From the NCBI GenBank assembly GCA_947383145.1, contig CANDCH010000002.1, positions 1-64,000 on the forward strand: a stretch of DNA of 64,000 bases, read 5' to 3'. Within the stretch, counting starts at the first letter, position 1, and every line of letters begins with the position of its first letter. The notes beneath the pieces were generated by a model that worked only from the letters and a program-made list of their open reading frames with translations, searched no databases and was not told where the DNA came from. Source of the DNA: an uncultured bacterium (GTDB lineage Bacteria > Bacillota > Clostridia > Oscillospirales > Oscillospiraceae). Made by a program: the position numbers and the translations under genes. This document shows, piece after piece, positions 1 through 8,091 of this stretch.

Positions 1-41
1 CCCAGGCCCTCATCCAAGCGCCGCTTCCCGCGAACTTTGTT

Positions 42-70
42 ATCTTACCACACGCTCGGAGGTTTGTCAA
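42..70 (-). promoter_or_regulatory. Strong promoter reading out of the left edge (proximal of two)
   Basis: On the minus strand TTGACA (70-65) is followed after exactly 17 nt by TAAGAT (47-42). The predicted start lies near position 35, so its gene is outside the window. Together with the promoter at 147-175 it forms a tandem pair about 105 bp apart, the arrangement seen at rRNA operons of Firmicutes; the identity of the driven gene is inference. Confidence 0.7.
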
Positions 71-146
71 GCACTTTTTTCGACTCCCTCGATTCCATGC
101 CTGACCTTCGCGCTCCCGCGCCGCCCCTCCTGTCGAGCGCTTTGCT

Positions 147-175
147 ATATTAGCAAATCCTCCCTCAAATGTCAA
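147..175 (-). promoter_or_regulatory. Strong promoter reading out of the left edge (distal of two)
   Basis: Minus-strand TTGACA (175-170), 17-nt spacer, TAATAT (152-147). Near-consensus and the upstream member of the tandem pair. The 176-319 stretch between it and the metA promoter shows no gene or clear motif. Confidence 0.7.
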
Positions 176-319
176 CCCCCTTTTTCAAGTTTTTTCGATA
201 ATTTCCGGCAAGGGCTTTTGGGGAACGCTGAGGCCGTCAAAAATCCTCCGGTCCATCCGGGCCTTCCGCCCTCCGCTCGCGCTTCCCGCGCTTTTTTACT
301 TGCGCAACCGCTCCGCCTG

Positions 320-348
320 TGTTACCCTAGTACTATCCAAAATATAAT
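320..348 (+). promoter_or_regulatory. Probable metA promoter
   Basis: A consensus TATAAT at 343-348 sits 17 nt behind a weak -35 (TGTTAC, 320-325). The leader to the metA start would be only about 20 nt, leaving no room for a SAM riboswitch or T-box. AAAGGAGG at 361-367 is the ribosome binding site. Confidence 0.5.
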
Positions 349-375
349 GTATATGTTATAAAAGGAGGCAGCCCT

Positions 376-1308
376 ATGCCGATCCGCGTACCCGATTCCC
401 TCCCCGCCGCCGGAGTGCTGGAGAGCGAGAACATCTTTGTCATGACGGAGCGCCGCGCCCTGCACCAGGACATCCGGCCCCTGAACCTGCTCATTCTGAA
501 CCTGATGCCCACGAAAATCGTCACCGAGACCCAGCTGCTGCGCAAGCTGTCCAACACCCCTCTCCAGGTCAACGTCCAGCTTCTCCAAACCAAGAGCCAC
601 ACCTCCCAGAACACCGACGTGGCCCACCTGAAGTCCTTCTATACCACCTTTGACCAGGTGAAGGACAGCCAATACGACGGCATGATCATCACCGGGGCCC
701 CGGTGGAAAACCTGGAGTTTGAGAAGGTGGACTACTGGGAGGAGCTGTGCGAAATCATGGACTGGACCCGCGCCCACGTCCACTCCACCTTCCACATCTG
801 CTGGGGGGCCCAGGCGGGGCTGTACCACCACTACGGCGTGGAGAAGCGCACTCTGCCTAAAAAACTCTCCGGCGTGTACGAGCACACCATTATCCGCAAG
901 CGCTCTCCCCTGTTCCGGGGCTTTGACGACCGGTTTTTCGCCCCTCACTCCCGGTACACCGAGGTGACCATGGAGCAGCTTCTGGCCCGGCCGGAGCTGG
1001 AGATTCTGGCGCTCTCCCACGAGGCGGGGGTGTTCGGGGTAAAGAGCTCGGACAACCGCAGGTTCTTCATCTTCGCCCACCCGGAATATGACGACGACAC
1101 CCTGGCCAAGGAGTACTTCCGGGACGTGAAGCGGGGCCTGGACCCGGCTCCTCCCGCCCATTACTTCCCCGGCGATAACCCCAGCCTGTCCCCCGTGGTC
1201 AACTGGCGCAGCGCGGGCCAGCTGCTGTACACAAACTGGCTGAATTACTATGTCTATCAGACCACTCCCTACGACCCCAGGGAAATTCCCCTGGAGCCCC
1301 AGAGCTGA
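376..1308 (+). CDS. metA: Homoserine O-acetyltransferase (MetA family)
   Basis: Activates homoserine for methionine synthesis in the cytoplasm. The 310-residue protein matches the MetA (HTS) family over its full length: the catalytic Cys142 sits in HICWGAQ, and His235 and Glu237 in HPEYD complete the known active site. Residue 111 is Glu (TGAPVE). In this family Glu111 goes with acetyl-CoA use and Gly111 with succinyl-CoA use, so the enzyme is predicted to be an acetyltransferase despite the metA name. An AAAGGAGG site lies 8 nt before the ATG. It is the first gene of a plus-strand run, 3 nt from the next gene. mtnA, a methionine-salvage gene, lies 4 kb downstream. Confidence 0.93.
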   Translation: MPIRVPDSLPAAGVLESENIFVMTERRALHQDIRPLNLLILNLMPTKIVTETQLLRKLSNTPLQVNVQLLQTKSHTSQNTDVAHLKSFYTTFDQVKDSQYDGMIITGAPVENLEFEKVDYWEELCEIMDWTRAHVHSTFHICWGAQAGLYHHYGVEKRTLPKKLSGVYEHTIIRKRSPLFRGFDDRFFAPHSRYTEVTMEQLLARPELEILALSHEAGVFGVKSSDNRRFFIFAHPEYDDDTLAKEYFRDVKRGLDPAPPAHYFPGDNPSLSPVVNWRSAGQLLYTNWLNYYVYQTTPYDPREIPLEPQS

Positions 1309-1311
1309 GCC

Positions 1312-2898
1312 ATGCTCCAGGTATCCAATCTCACCCTGCCGGTGGACGGAAACGAGGCCCAGCTCCGCCAAAAGGCCGCCAAGGCCCTGGGCGTCCGCCC
1401 GGACGGCATTTTGGAGCTTTCCCTCCACCGCCAGTCCATCGACGCCCGGAGGAAAACAGACGTCCACCTGGTGTGCACGGTCCGCGCCTCATTAAGCGGC
1501 GAAACGGAGAGGGCCGTCCTCCGCCGCGCCCCGAAAGGGGTGTCCGCTGTGGCCGACGCCCCCTATCAACCGCCGCCCCTGGGCCGGACCTCCTCCCTGC
1601 CCCCGGTGGTAGTCGGGACGGGCCCCGCAGGGCTCTTCGCCGCCCTCACCCTGGCCCGGGCGGGGCTGCGGCCCATTGTACTGGAGCGGGGCCGGGATGT
1701 GGACGAGCGCGCCGGGGATGTGGAGCGCTTCTGGCGGACGGGCATCCTCTCCGCCTCCTCCAACGTCCAGTTCGGCGAGGGGGGCGCGGGGACCTTTTCC
1801 GACGGCAAGCTGACCACCGGGGTCAACGACCCCCGAATCTCCCACGTTTTCGACGTCTTCGTGTCCCACGGGGCCCCGGCGGACATCAAGTGGTCCCACA
1901 AGCCCCACATCGGCACCGACGTGCTGCGGGGCGTGGTGAAGTCCATCCGGGGGGAGCTGCTGTCCCTGGGGGCGGACGTCCGCTTCGGGCACCAGCTCTG
2001 GGCGCTGCGTCAGGAGGGCGGGCGGCTGTCCGGCGTTACCGTGATGACTGAGCGCGGTCCTTACGATATTCCCTGTGATACGCTGGTGCTGGCCCCCGGC
2101 CACTCCGCCCGGGACACCTTTCAAATGCTATACGAGTCCGGCCTGCCCATGGAACCCAAGAGCTTCGCCGTCGGCCTGCGCATCGAGCACAGCCAGGAGG
2201 CCGTCAGCCGGGCCCAGTTCGGCGAGTTCTGGGACAGGCTCCCCGCCGCCGACTATAAGCTGGCCTGCCACCTGCCCTCGGGCCGGTCGGCGTTCACCTT
2301 CTGCGTGTGTCCCGGCGGGCAGGTCGTCGGCGCCGCCAGCGCGTGCGGCCAGGTGGTCACCAACGGCATGTCCCTCCGCGCCCGGGACGGGGCCAACATC
2401 AACGGCGGCTTCCTGGTGGGCGTCAGCCCGGAGGACTTCGGCGGGAGCGGCCCCCTGGCCGGGGTGCGCTTTCAGGAGAAGTGGGAGCGCGCCGCCTTTG
2501 ACCTGGGCGGCGGCGGTTTCCGCGCCCCCGCCCAGCTGACGGGGGACTTTCTGGCGGGCCGTCCCTCCGCCGGGCCCCGGTCCGTCCTGCCCACCTACCG
2601 CCCCGGCGTCGCCTGGGGCTCCATGGACGGCGTCCTCCCGGACTACGTGCTGAACACATTGCGGGAGGCCCTGCCCCTTTTTGACCGCAAGCTCCGCGGC
2701 TTCGCCCACCCGGACGCGGTGCTGACGGGGGTGGAAACCCGCTCGTCCTCCCCGGTGCGCATACTCCGGGACGGCGCGTACCAGTCTCCCGCGCTTCCCG
2801 GCCTCTACCCCTGCGGGGAGGGGGCGGGCTACGCCGGGGGCATCACCTCCGCCGCGGTGGACGGCGTCAAGGCGGCGGAGGCCGTCATCCGGGGGTAA
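1312..2898 (+). CDS. FAD-dependent dehydrogenase (COG2509 type)
   Basis: A 528-residue flavoprotein of the uncharacterised FAD-dependent dehydrogenase family common in Firmicutes. Residues 1-95 form a small leading domain. A dinucleotide-binding GTGPAG lies at 102-107, an E-R pair closes the Rossmann fold (VLERG), and the C-terminal YPCGEGAGYAGG is the second FAD-contact motif of this family. The substrate is not known for the family. It starts 3 nt after metA stops, so the two are probably co-transcribed and possibly translationally coupled; no link to methionine synthesis can be shown from the sequence. Confidence 0.85.
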   Translation: MLQVSNLTLPVDGNEAQLRQKAAKALGVRPDGILELSLHRQSIDARRKTDVHLVCTVRASLSGETERAVLRRAPKGVSAVADAPYQPPPLGRTSSLPPVVVGTGPAGLFAALTLARAGLRPIVLERGRDVDERAGDVERFWRTGILSASSNVQFGEGGAGTFSDGKLTTGVNDPRISHVFDVFVSHGAPADIKWSHKPHIGTDVLRGVVKSIRGELLSLGADVRFGHQLWALRQEGGRLSGVTVMTERGPYDIPCDTLVLAPGHSARDTFQMLYESGLPMEPKSFAVGLRIEHSQEAVSRAQFGEFWDRLPAADYKLACHLPSGRSAFTFCVCPGGQVVGAASACGQVVTNGMSLRARDGANINGGFLVGVSPEDFGGSGPLAGVRFQEKWERAAFDLGGGGFRAPAQLTGDFLAGRPSAGPRSVLPTYRPGVAWGSMDGVLPDYVLNTLREALPLFDRKLRGFAHPDAVLTGVETRSSSPVRILRDGAYQSPALPGLYPCGEGAGYAGGITSAAVDGVKAAEAVIRG

Positions 2899-2920
2899 TC
2901 CCCAGATCGGAGGAATCACA

Positions 2921-3304
2921 ATGACCATCAACCACGTCGGCATGTACGTCAAGGACCTGGAGGGCGCGCGGGCATTTTTTGAGCGCTACCTGGGCGCGGT
3001 CTCCAACGAGGCGTACCACAACCCAAGGACCGGCTTCCGCTCCTGTTTTCTGTCCTTCGGCGGCGGCGTCCGGCTGGAGCTTATGAACAGGCCGGACGCC
3101 GTGGAGCAGAGCCCCGCCCCGGCCCGGATGGGCTATATCCACATCGCCTTCAGCCTGGGCAGCGCCCAGAAGGTGGACGAGCTGACCGCCCTGCTGAAAG
3201 CCGGCGGCTATGAAGTGGCCAGCGGACCCCGCACCACGGGGGATGGATACTACGAAAGCTGCGTGGTGGGCTTTGAGGGCAATCAGATTGAGCTGACTGT
3301 ATAA
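2921..3304 (+). CDS. VOC-family (glyoxalase-like) protein
   Basis: 127 residues with the vicinal oxygen chelate fold pattern: an N-terminal INHVGMYVKDLE strand carrying a metal-ligand-type His, a middle GYIHIAF strand and a C-terminal EGNQIELTV strand with the usual Glu. Members act as lyases, isomerases or resistance proteins, and the substrate cannot be told here. A good GGAGG site is 7 nt before the ATG. It follows the FAD dehydrogenase by 22 nt, so it probably belongs to the metA operon. Confidence 0.85.
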   Translation: MTINHVGMYVKDLEGARAFFERYLGAVSNEAYHNPRTGFRSCFLSFGGGVRLELMNRPDAVEQSPAPARMGYIHIAFSLGSAQKVDELTALLKAGGYEVASGPRTTGDGYYESCVVGFEGNQIELTV

Positions 3305-3419
3305 AAACGGCTCCGCAACCTGAAATTTACCCCCCGCAACCCAAACGCAACACCAAATTGGTGGCCCGGACGGGGTGTTCCGCTCTACAATGGAGGCACC
3401 TTGAAAGGAGGTCATTTCC

Positions 3420-4292
3420 ATGACATTCGGTGAAAATCTGCAATTCCTGCGCAAGCGGGCCGACATGACCCAGGAGGATCTGGCGGAGAAGATGGAGGTC
3501 TCCCGCCAGTCGGTGAGCAAGTGGGAGTCCAATTCCGCCTACCCGGAGATGGACGCCATCCTGCGCCTGTGCGATCTGTTCCGCTGCGACATGGACACCC
3601 TGCTCCGGGGGGATGTATCCCGCCGCTTCGGCCAGGACGCCGCCCTCTGGGATAAGCACATGAACGGCTTCGCCGCCGCCATCGCCGCCGGGGTGGCGCT
3701 GGTTCTGGGCGGGATCACGCTGATGCTGGCCTTCAATGGCCTCGGGGCCGACGAGTACCGAAGCCTCCTGGCCTTTCTGGTCTTTCTCATCGCCGCCGTC
3801 ACCGTTTTCATCATCTCCGGCATGGGCCACGCCGCCTTCCTCCGCCGGCACCCCGGCATCGGCCCCTGCTATAGCAGGGAGGAGATGGACCGCTTCGAGC
3901 GCCGCTTTCCCCTCCTCATCGCCCTCCCCATCACCCTGATCCTGCTGGGCATCCTGGCCGTGGTCGCCATAGAGGTCGTGCCCGGCCCGGTCCGCCTCAC
4001 GAACGACTACATGTGCGCCGCCATGCTTCTGCTGTGCGTCACGATTGCCGCTGCCACCCTGGTATGGGCGGGCATCCAGCGCTCCAAATACGGTTTTCCG
4101 GAGGCGAAGACGACCCCGGGCGAGCGCCGGGTGGGCCGCATCTGGGGCGCGGGCATGGTGGCCGCCACGGCGGTGTTTCTGGCCCTGACCTTGATTCCAA
4201 ACCCCTTTGTACTCTATGCCTGGGTGATTTACCCGGTGGCCGCCCTGCTGTGCGTGGCCGCCACCATCCTGGTAAAAAAGGACGACGAATGA
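3420..4292 (+). CDS. HTH-type regulator with C-terminal membrane domain
   Basis: 290 residues. Residues 1-60 are a Cro/CI-type helix-turn-helix (FGENLQFLRKRADMTQEDLAEK and the SRQSVSKWE recognition helix). From about residue 85 to the end there are six hydrophobic stretches long enough to span the membrane. This layout is frequent in Firmicutes and is thought to let a membrane signal control DNA binding; the signal is unknown. AAAGGAGG precedes the ATG. A TACAAT -10 element lies at about 3387-3392, without a convincing -35. The 115-bp gap to the VOC gene suggests an independent transcript that continues into the FliB homologue 16 nt downstream. Confidence 0.85.
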   Translation: MTFGENLQFLRKRADMTQEDLAEKMEVSRQSVSKWESNSAYPEMDAILRLCDLFRCDMDTLLRGDVSRRFGQDAALWDKHMNGFAAAIAAGVALVLGGITLMLAFNGLGADEYRSLLAFLVFLIAAVTVFIISGMGHAAFLRRHPGIGPCYSREEMDRFERRFPLLIALPITLILLGILAVVAIEVVPGPVRLTNDYMCAAMLLLCVTIAAATLVWAGIQRSKYGFPEAKTTPGERRVGRIWGAGMVAATAVFLALTLIPNPFVLYAWVIYPVAALLCVAATILVKKDDE

Positions 4293-4308
4293 CAAAGGAG
4301 GCCCCGCC

Positions 4309-5370
4309 ATGGTAGAGCGCCGCCCGGACTACTACCCACAATTTCGCTGCCTGGTCGGGTCCTGCCCGGACACCTGCTGCCGGGACTGGTCTGTGGCGCC
4401 CGACGAAGCCGCCCTGGCGGACTATGCCGCCGCCCCCTCCCCTTTGCGGGAGCGCATCGCCCAAAATCTCGTCACCGACGAGGACGGGGATGTGTGCTTC
4501 CGGCTGGATGAGCGGGGGATGTGTACCCTTTTGACCCCCGACGGCCTGTGCGCCCTCCAGCGGGACTGGGGGGCGGCCCATCTCTGCGCCCACTGCGCCG
4601 CCTACCCCCGCTTCACCGAGGAGTTCGGCTGTCTCACCGAGACCGCCCTGGCCGTCTCCTGCCCCGAGGCAGCGCGGCTGCTCCTGGAGGCCCCCCGGTT
4701 TGCCCTCATTGAAAAGAATGACGGCATAGACGATCCACCCTTCGACGGCGTGGACCCGGGCCTGCTGGCGGGGCTGGAGCGCAGCCGCGCCCAGGTCCTG
4801 GCCCTGCTGGACGGCGGGGGCGGGTCCATCTGGGAGAAGCTGAACGCCCTGCTGGGCCAGGCCAAAACCCTGGAAACCTCCATTTTCGCCGGGGAGTGCC
4901 GCCGGGACTATCCCTTTCCGCCCCCGCCCATCCCGGACCTCTTCCGGGCCTCCGCCGTCTGGCTGTTGGAGCTGTTCGCGGAGCTGGAGCCCCTGCGCCC
5001 GGACTGGCCCGAATTGTTGAAGGAACGGGCCAAGCGGCTCGCCGCCCTGTCCCCGGCGGATTACGCCGCCCTGCGGGCAAGCTACGGGCAAAGCAGCCCC
5101 CATTGGGAGCGCCAGCTCGCCAACCTGGCCTGTTACTTCGTGTTCCGCCACTGGCACAAGGCGGTGAACGACGACGCGCTGTATGGCCGCGCCGCCTTTG
5201 TGTGCGCCGCCTGCCTCGTTCTGTACCACCTGGCCCTGTTCCAGCCGGGAGAGGAGGCGGCGCTGTGGACCCGGTTCAGCCGGGAGGTGGAGCACGATGA
5301 AAACAACCTGGGCGAACTGATCTGGGTTCTGTCGGAACCGGACGCCCTGCCCCCGCCGCTCACATTCTGA
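4309..5370 (+). CDS. FliB-family protein (flagellin lysine-N-methylase homologue)
   Basis: 353 residues. The N-terminus carries the family cysteine pattern (CPDTCCRDW near residue 20) followed by further Cys residues (LCAHCAAYPR), which resemble metal or Fe-S ligands. In Salmonella FliB methylates flagellin lysines, but homologues are widespread in Clostridia, many lacking flagella. No flagellar gene is in this window, so the target is open. It sits 16 nt after the membrane HTH regulator and 18 nt before mtnA, with ribosome binding sites before each. Confidence 0.8.
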   Translation: MVERRPDYYPQFRCLVGSCPDTCCRDWSVAPDEAALADYAAAPSPLRERIAQNLVTDEDGDVCFRLDERGMCTLLTPDGLCALQRDWGAAHLCAHCAAYPRFTEEFGCLTETALAVSCPEAARLLLEAPRFALIEKNDGIDDPPFDGVDPGLLAGLERSRAQVLALLDGGGGSIWEKLNALLGQAKTLETSIFAGECRRDYPFPPPPIPDLFRASAVWLLELFAELEPLRPDWPELLKERAKRLAALSPADYAALRASYGQSSPHWERQLANLACYFVFRHWHKAVNDDALYGRAAFVCAACLVLYHLALFQPGEEAALWTRFSREVEHDENNLGELIWVLSEPDALPPPLTF

Positions 5371-5388
5371 GGAGAGGAGCCAAGCCTG

Positions 5389-6444
5389 ATGCCGGAATAT
5401 CTCAGCGACCACGTCCATCTGGGGGACGATTTGACCAGCGTGGTCATTCTGGACCAGACCCTGCTGCCCAACGAGGTAAAATACCTGACCCTCCGGGAGC
5501 CGGAGGAGATGTTCGAGGCCATCCGGCTGCTGCGGGTGCGGGGAGCCCCCGCCATCGGCATCTGCGCCGGGTACTGCCTCGCCGCCCTGGCGGAGCAGCG
5601 CGGGGCCCTGCCCCCCGCCCGGTTCGCCGCCGAGCTGCACCGCCTGTCCGCCTATCTCAATTCCTCCCGGCCCACGGCGGTGAACCTGAGCTGGGCGCTG
5701 AACCGGCTGGGCGGGCTGGCCCACTCCATGGCAAAGGCCGCCCCCGCCGAAATCGCCGCCGCCCTCCGGGCGGAGGCCATCGCCATCCACCGGGAGGACA
5801 TCGCCATGTGCCGGGCCATCTCGGGGCACGGCCTCGCCCTCCTCAGGGACGGGGACGGGGTGCTCACCCACTGCAACGCGGGGCCGCTGGCCACCTCCCA
5901 ATACGGCACCGCCCTGGGCCCCCTGCTGCTGGGGACGGAACGGGGCATGACCTTCCGGGTGTTCGCCGACGAGACCCGCCCCCTCCTCCAGGGGGCGCGG
6001 CTCACCGCCTACGAGCTGGACCGGGCGGGGGTGGATGTGACCCTCATCTGCGACAACATGGCCTCCATGGCGATGAAAAACGGCTGGGTGAACGCCTGTT
6101 TCGTGGGCTGCGACCGGGTGGCGGCCAACGGAGACGCCGCCAACAAGATCGGCACCAGCGGCGTGGCCATTCTGGCAAAGCACTACGGAATCCCCTTCTA
6201 CGTGCTGGGCCCCACCTCCACCATCGACCTGAGCTGTCCCGACGGGGACCATATTCAAATCGAGCTCCGGGACCCGGAGGAGATCCGCTCCAAATTCTAC
6301 GCCCAGCCCATGGCCCCGGCGGGGGTGAAGTGCTGGAATCCCGCCTTCGACGTGACGGACCACAGCCTGATCAGCGGCATCGTCACGGAACGGGGAATCT
6401 GCCGCCCGCCCTACGGCCGGTCCCTGGCGGCGCTGTTCGCCTAA
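5389..6444 (+). CDS. mtnA: S-methyl-5-thioribose-1-phosphate isomerase
   Basis: 351 residues, normal family length. It converts methylthioribose-1-phosphate to methylthioribulose-1-phosphate in the methionine salvage pathway. Key segments are RGAPAIG near residue 50, the catalytic Cys in [10 protein letters not shown], the catalytic Asp in VGCDRV and the following ANKIGTS. No other salvage gene (mtnK, mtnN, mtnB) is next to it, which may mean a shunt rather than the full cycle; that is inference. AGGAGAGG lies ahead of the ATG. A strong stem-loop follows the stop. Confidence 0.93.
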   Translation: MPEYLSDHVHLGDDLTSVVILDQTLLPNEVKYLTLREPEEMFEAIRLLRVRGAPAIGICAGYCLAALAEQRGALPPARFAAELHRLSAYLNSSRPTAVNLSWALNRLGGLAHSMAKAAPAEIAAALRAEAIAIHREDIAMCRAISGHGLALLRDGDGVLTHCNAGPLATSQYGTALGPLLLGTERGMTFRVFADETRPLLQGARLTAYELDRAGVDVTLICDNMASMAMKNGWVNACFVGCDRVAANGDAANKIGTSGVAILAKHYGIPFYVLGPTSTIDLSCPDGDHIQIELRDPEEIRSKFYAQPMAPAGVKCWNPAFDVTDHSLISGIVTERGICRPPYGRSLAALFA

Positions 6445-6450
6445 TATAAC

Positions 6451-6478
6451 GAGGGCCCGCCTTCCCCGGCGGGCCCTC
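6451..6478. terminator. Terminator between mtnA and the flavodiiron gene
   Basis: An 11-bp perfect stem (GAGGGCCCGCC/GGCGGGCCCTC) with a 6-nt loop lies between convergent genes. On the plus strand it is followed by a pyrimidine stretch but only a short T run, so strength is uncertain. Confidence 0.7.
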
Positions 6479-6521
6479 TCCCTCTGTTTCACATAAAATA
6501 TTCGCTCTGTTTTCAGCCGCC

Positions 6522-7688
6522 TCACAGAGCCTGGGCCATGGCCCGGGCCAGCTCCTTCATCTGCTCCCGGTTTTCCGCGCTGGCGGCGGAGCGGATGGTG
6601 ATCTTGGGCTCCAGAATGGTCAGGCCCTTCATCCCCTCCAGCTCGGCCAGCATGGTCCGCAGGGCGGTGGGACCCCAGGAGCCGTTTTCCATCAGGCCCA
6701 CCACGCGGTCCTTGAAGCCCTTGGACTTGAGCCGGGCCAGCAGCTGGGCCATGGGCGGGAACACCCCCGCGTCATAGCTGGCCGCGGCCAGCGCCAGGCC
6801 GCTGAACCGGAACGCACCGGCCACGGCCTCCGCCCAGTCCCGGCGGGCCAGGTCCACGGTCTCCACCGTCAGACCCTCGTTTTTCAGCTGCTCCGCCAGC
6901 TCCAGGGCGGCCCGGGCGGTGTTGCCGTGGATGGAGGCGTAGGCCACCAGCACCCCCCGCTCCTCGGGGACGTAACGGCTCCAGAGGCCGTACTTCTCCA
7001 GCGCCAGGGCCAGGGTCTCCCCGGACAGCACCGGGCCGTGGAGGGGGCACACGGTCTGAATCTCCAGCGCCGCCGCCTTTTTCAGCAGGGCCTGAACGTT
7101 GGTGCCGTACTTGCCCACGATGTTGACATAGTACCGCCGGGCCTCGTCCGTCCAGGGGCCGTCCGGGTCGGCGCTCCCGAACCGGCCGAAGCCGTCGGCG
7201 GAAAACAGCGTCTTGCTCGTGCTCTCATAGGACACCATCACCTCCGGCCAGTGGACCATGGGGGCCATGATGAAGGTGAGCTTGTGACTCCCCAGGTCCA
7301 GAACATCCCCCTCCTTCACGATGAGGGCCCGGTCCTCAAAGGTCCGGCCGGTAAAGGCGGACAGCATGGGAAAGGTCTTGGCGTTGCCCACCAGGGTCAG
7401 GCCGGGGTACTTGTCCGCCAGGATGGCGGCGCCGCCGGCATGGTCGGGCTCCATGTGGTGGAGCACCAGGTAATCCGGGGTCCGGCCCGCCAGGGCCCGG
7501 TCCAGGTTGTCCAGCCATTCGCCGGTTTTGCGGGGGTCCACCGTGTCCAGCACGGCGATTTTTTCGTCCAGAATGACGTAGGAGTTATAGCTCACGCCGC
7601 CGGGAACGGCATACTGGCTCTCAAACAGGTCGATTTCGCCGTCAAAGCAGCCCACCGGCACAATGGCCGGGTCCAATTGAACGCGCAT
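6522..7688 (-). CDS. Flavodiiron protein (FprA type)
   Basis: 388 residues from the ATG at 7688, with AAAGGA 9 nt upstream; an in-frame start further up would lie ahead of the promoter. Flavodiiron proteins reduce O2 or NO to protect anaerobes. The N-terminal metallo-beta-lactamase-like half holds the diiron ligand motif HMEPDH, a later VHWPE and a distal HGP. The C-terminal half is a flavodoxin domain (YASIHGNTARA). This is the two-domain form without a fused rubredoxin; a separate rubredoxin gene lies at 15243-15407 and could donate electrons, an inference. Monocistronic, ending at the shared terminator. Confidence 0.92.
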   Translation of the reverse strand: MRVQLDPAIVPVGCFDGEIDLFESQYAVPGGVSYNSYVILDEKIAVLDTVDPRKTGEWLDNLDRALAGRTPDYLVLHHMEPDHAGGAAILADKYPGLTLVGNAKTFPMLSAFTGRTFEDRALIVKEGDVLDLGSHKLTFIMAPMVHWPEVMVSYESTSKTLFSADGFGRFGSADPDGPWTDEARRYYVNIVGKYGTNVQALLKKAAALEIQTVCPLHGPVLSGETLALALEKYGLWSRYVPEERGVLVAYASIHGNTARAALELAEQLKNEGLTVETVDLARRDWAEAVAGAFRFSGLALAAASYDAGVFPPMAQLLARLKSKGFKDRVVGLMENGSWGPTALRTMLAELEGMKGLTILEPKITIRSAASAENREQMKELARAMAQAL

Positions 7689-7740
7689 GATAACAGTCCT
7701 TTCTTTTGTGGGGCCGGAGCCCGCAGTTTTAACGCCCATC

Positions 7741-7769
7741 ATTTTACTATGCTTTTCGCCTCCCGTCAA
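7741..7769 (-). promoter_or_regulatory. Promoter of the flavodiiron gene
   Basis: Minus-strand TTGACG (7769-7764), 17-nt spacer, TAAAAT (7746-7741), about 50 nt upstream of the 7688 start. It shows that the upstream in-frame start codon at 7796 cannot be used. Confidence 0.75.
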
Positions 7770-7789
7770 GTTTTCCCACCGTCGGGCTC

Positions 7790-7818
7790 TTGACAATTTC
7801 CGTCTCCGGTGATAGACT
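7790..7818 (+). promoter_or_regulatory. Promoter of thrS
   Basis: TTGACA at 7790-7795, 17-nt spacer, TAGACT at 7813-7818. It is divergent from the flavodiiron promoter 20 bp away and feeds the T-box leader. Confidence 0.8.
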
Positions 7819-7824
7819 GTCTTG

Positions 7825-8049
7825 TGTTAAAATGGCGATGACGGAGAAGAGCCCGCGCGGCGGCGCACAGAGAGGGACCCGTTTGGTGGAAGGGTCCCGC
7901 GCACAGCGGCGGGCGGTACCGCTCCCGAGCCGCCCATGAGGAATGGGACGTCCGCCGCGCGTTACAGCGGCCTCGAGCGCGCCTTTTGGCGAATTAGGGT
8001 GGAACCGTGGAGCTTTTTGCTTCACCCCTGAACATCACATCAGGGGTGA
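7825..8049 (+). promoter_or_regulatory. T-box leader of thrS
   Basis: The leader contains the invariant T-box sequence AGGGTGGAACCG (7996-8007) that pairs with the uncharged tRNA acceptor end, followed by a terminator hairpin with a 10-bp stem (8022-8031 with 8040-8049) and a T run at 8053-8057. Upstream sequence folds into the usual GC-rich stems. An ACC triplet at about 7918-7920 is a possible threonine specifier, but its placement is not certain. Expected behaviour: uncharged tRNA-Thr stabilises the antiterminator and switches thrS on. Confidence 0.9.
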
Positions 8050-8091
8050 GGCGTTTTTATTTTCTCGCCCCCAACACAAGGAGGAATCATC

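Noticed and set aside
181-375. SAM riboswitch or T-box upstream of metA
   Set aside because: The predicted transcript starts about 20 nt before the gene, and the upstream sequence lacks the conserved stems or terminator of either element.
4039-6525. 828-codon minus-strand frame
   Set aside because: It is antisense to three well-supported genes and has the Gly/Arg/His-rich composition of GC-driven shadow frames.
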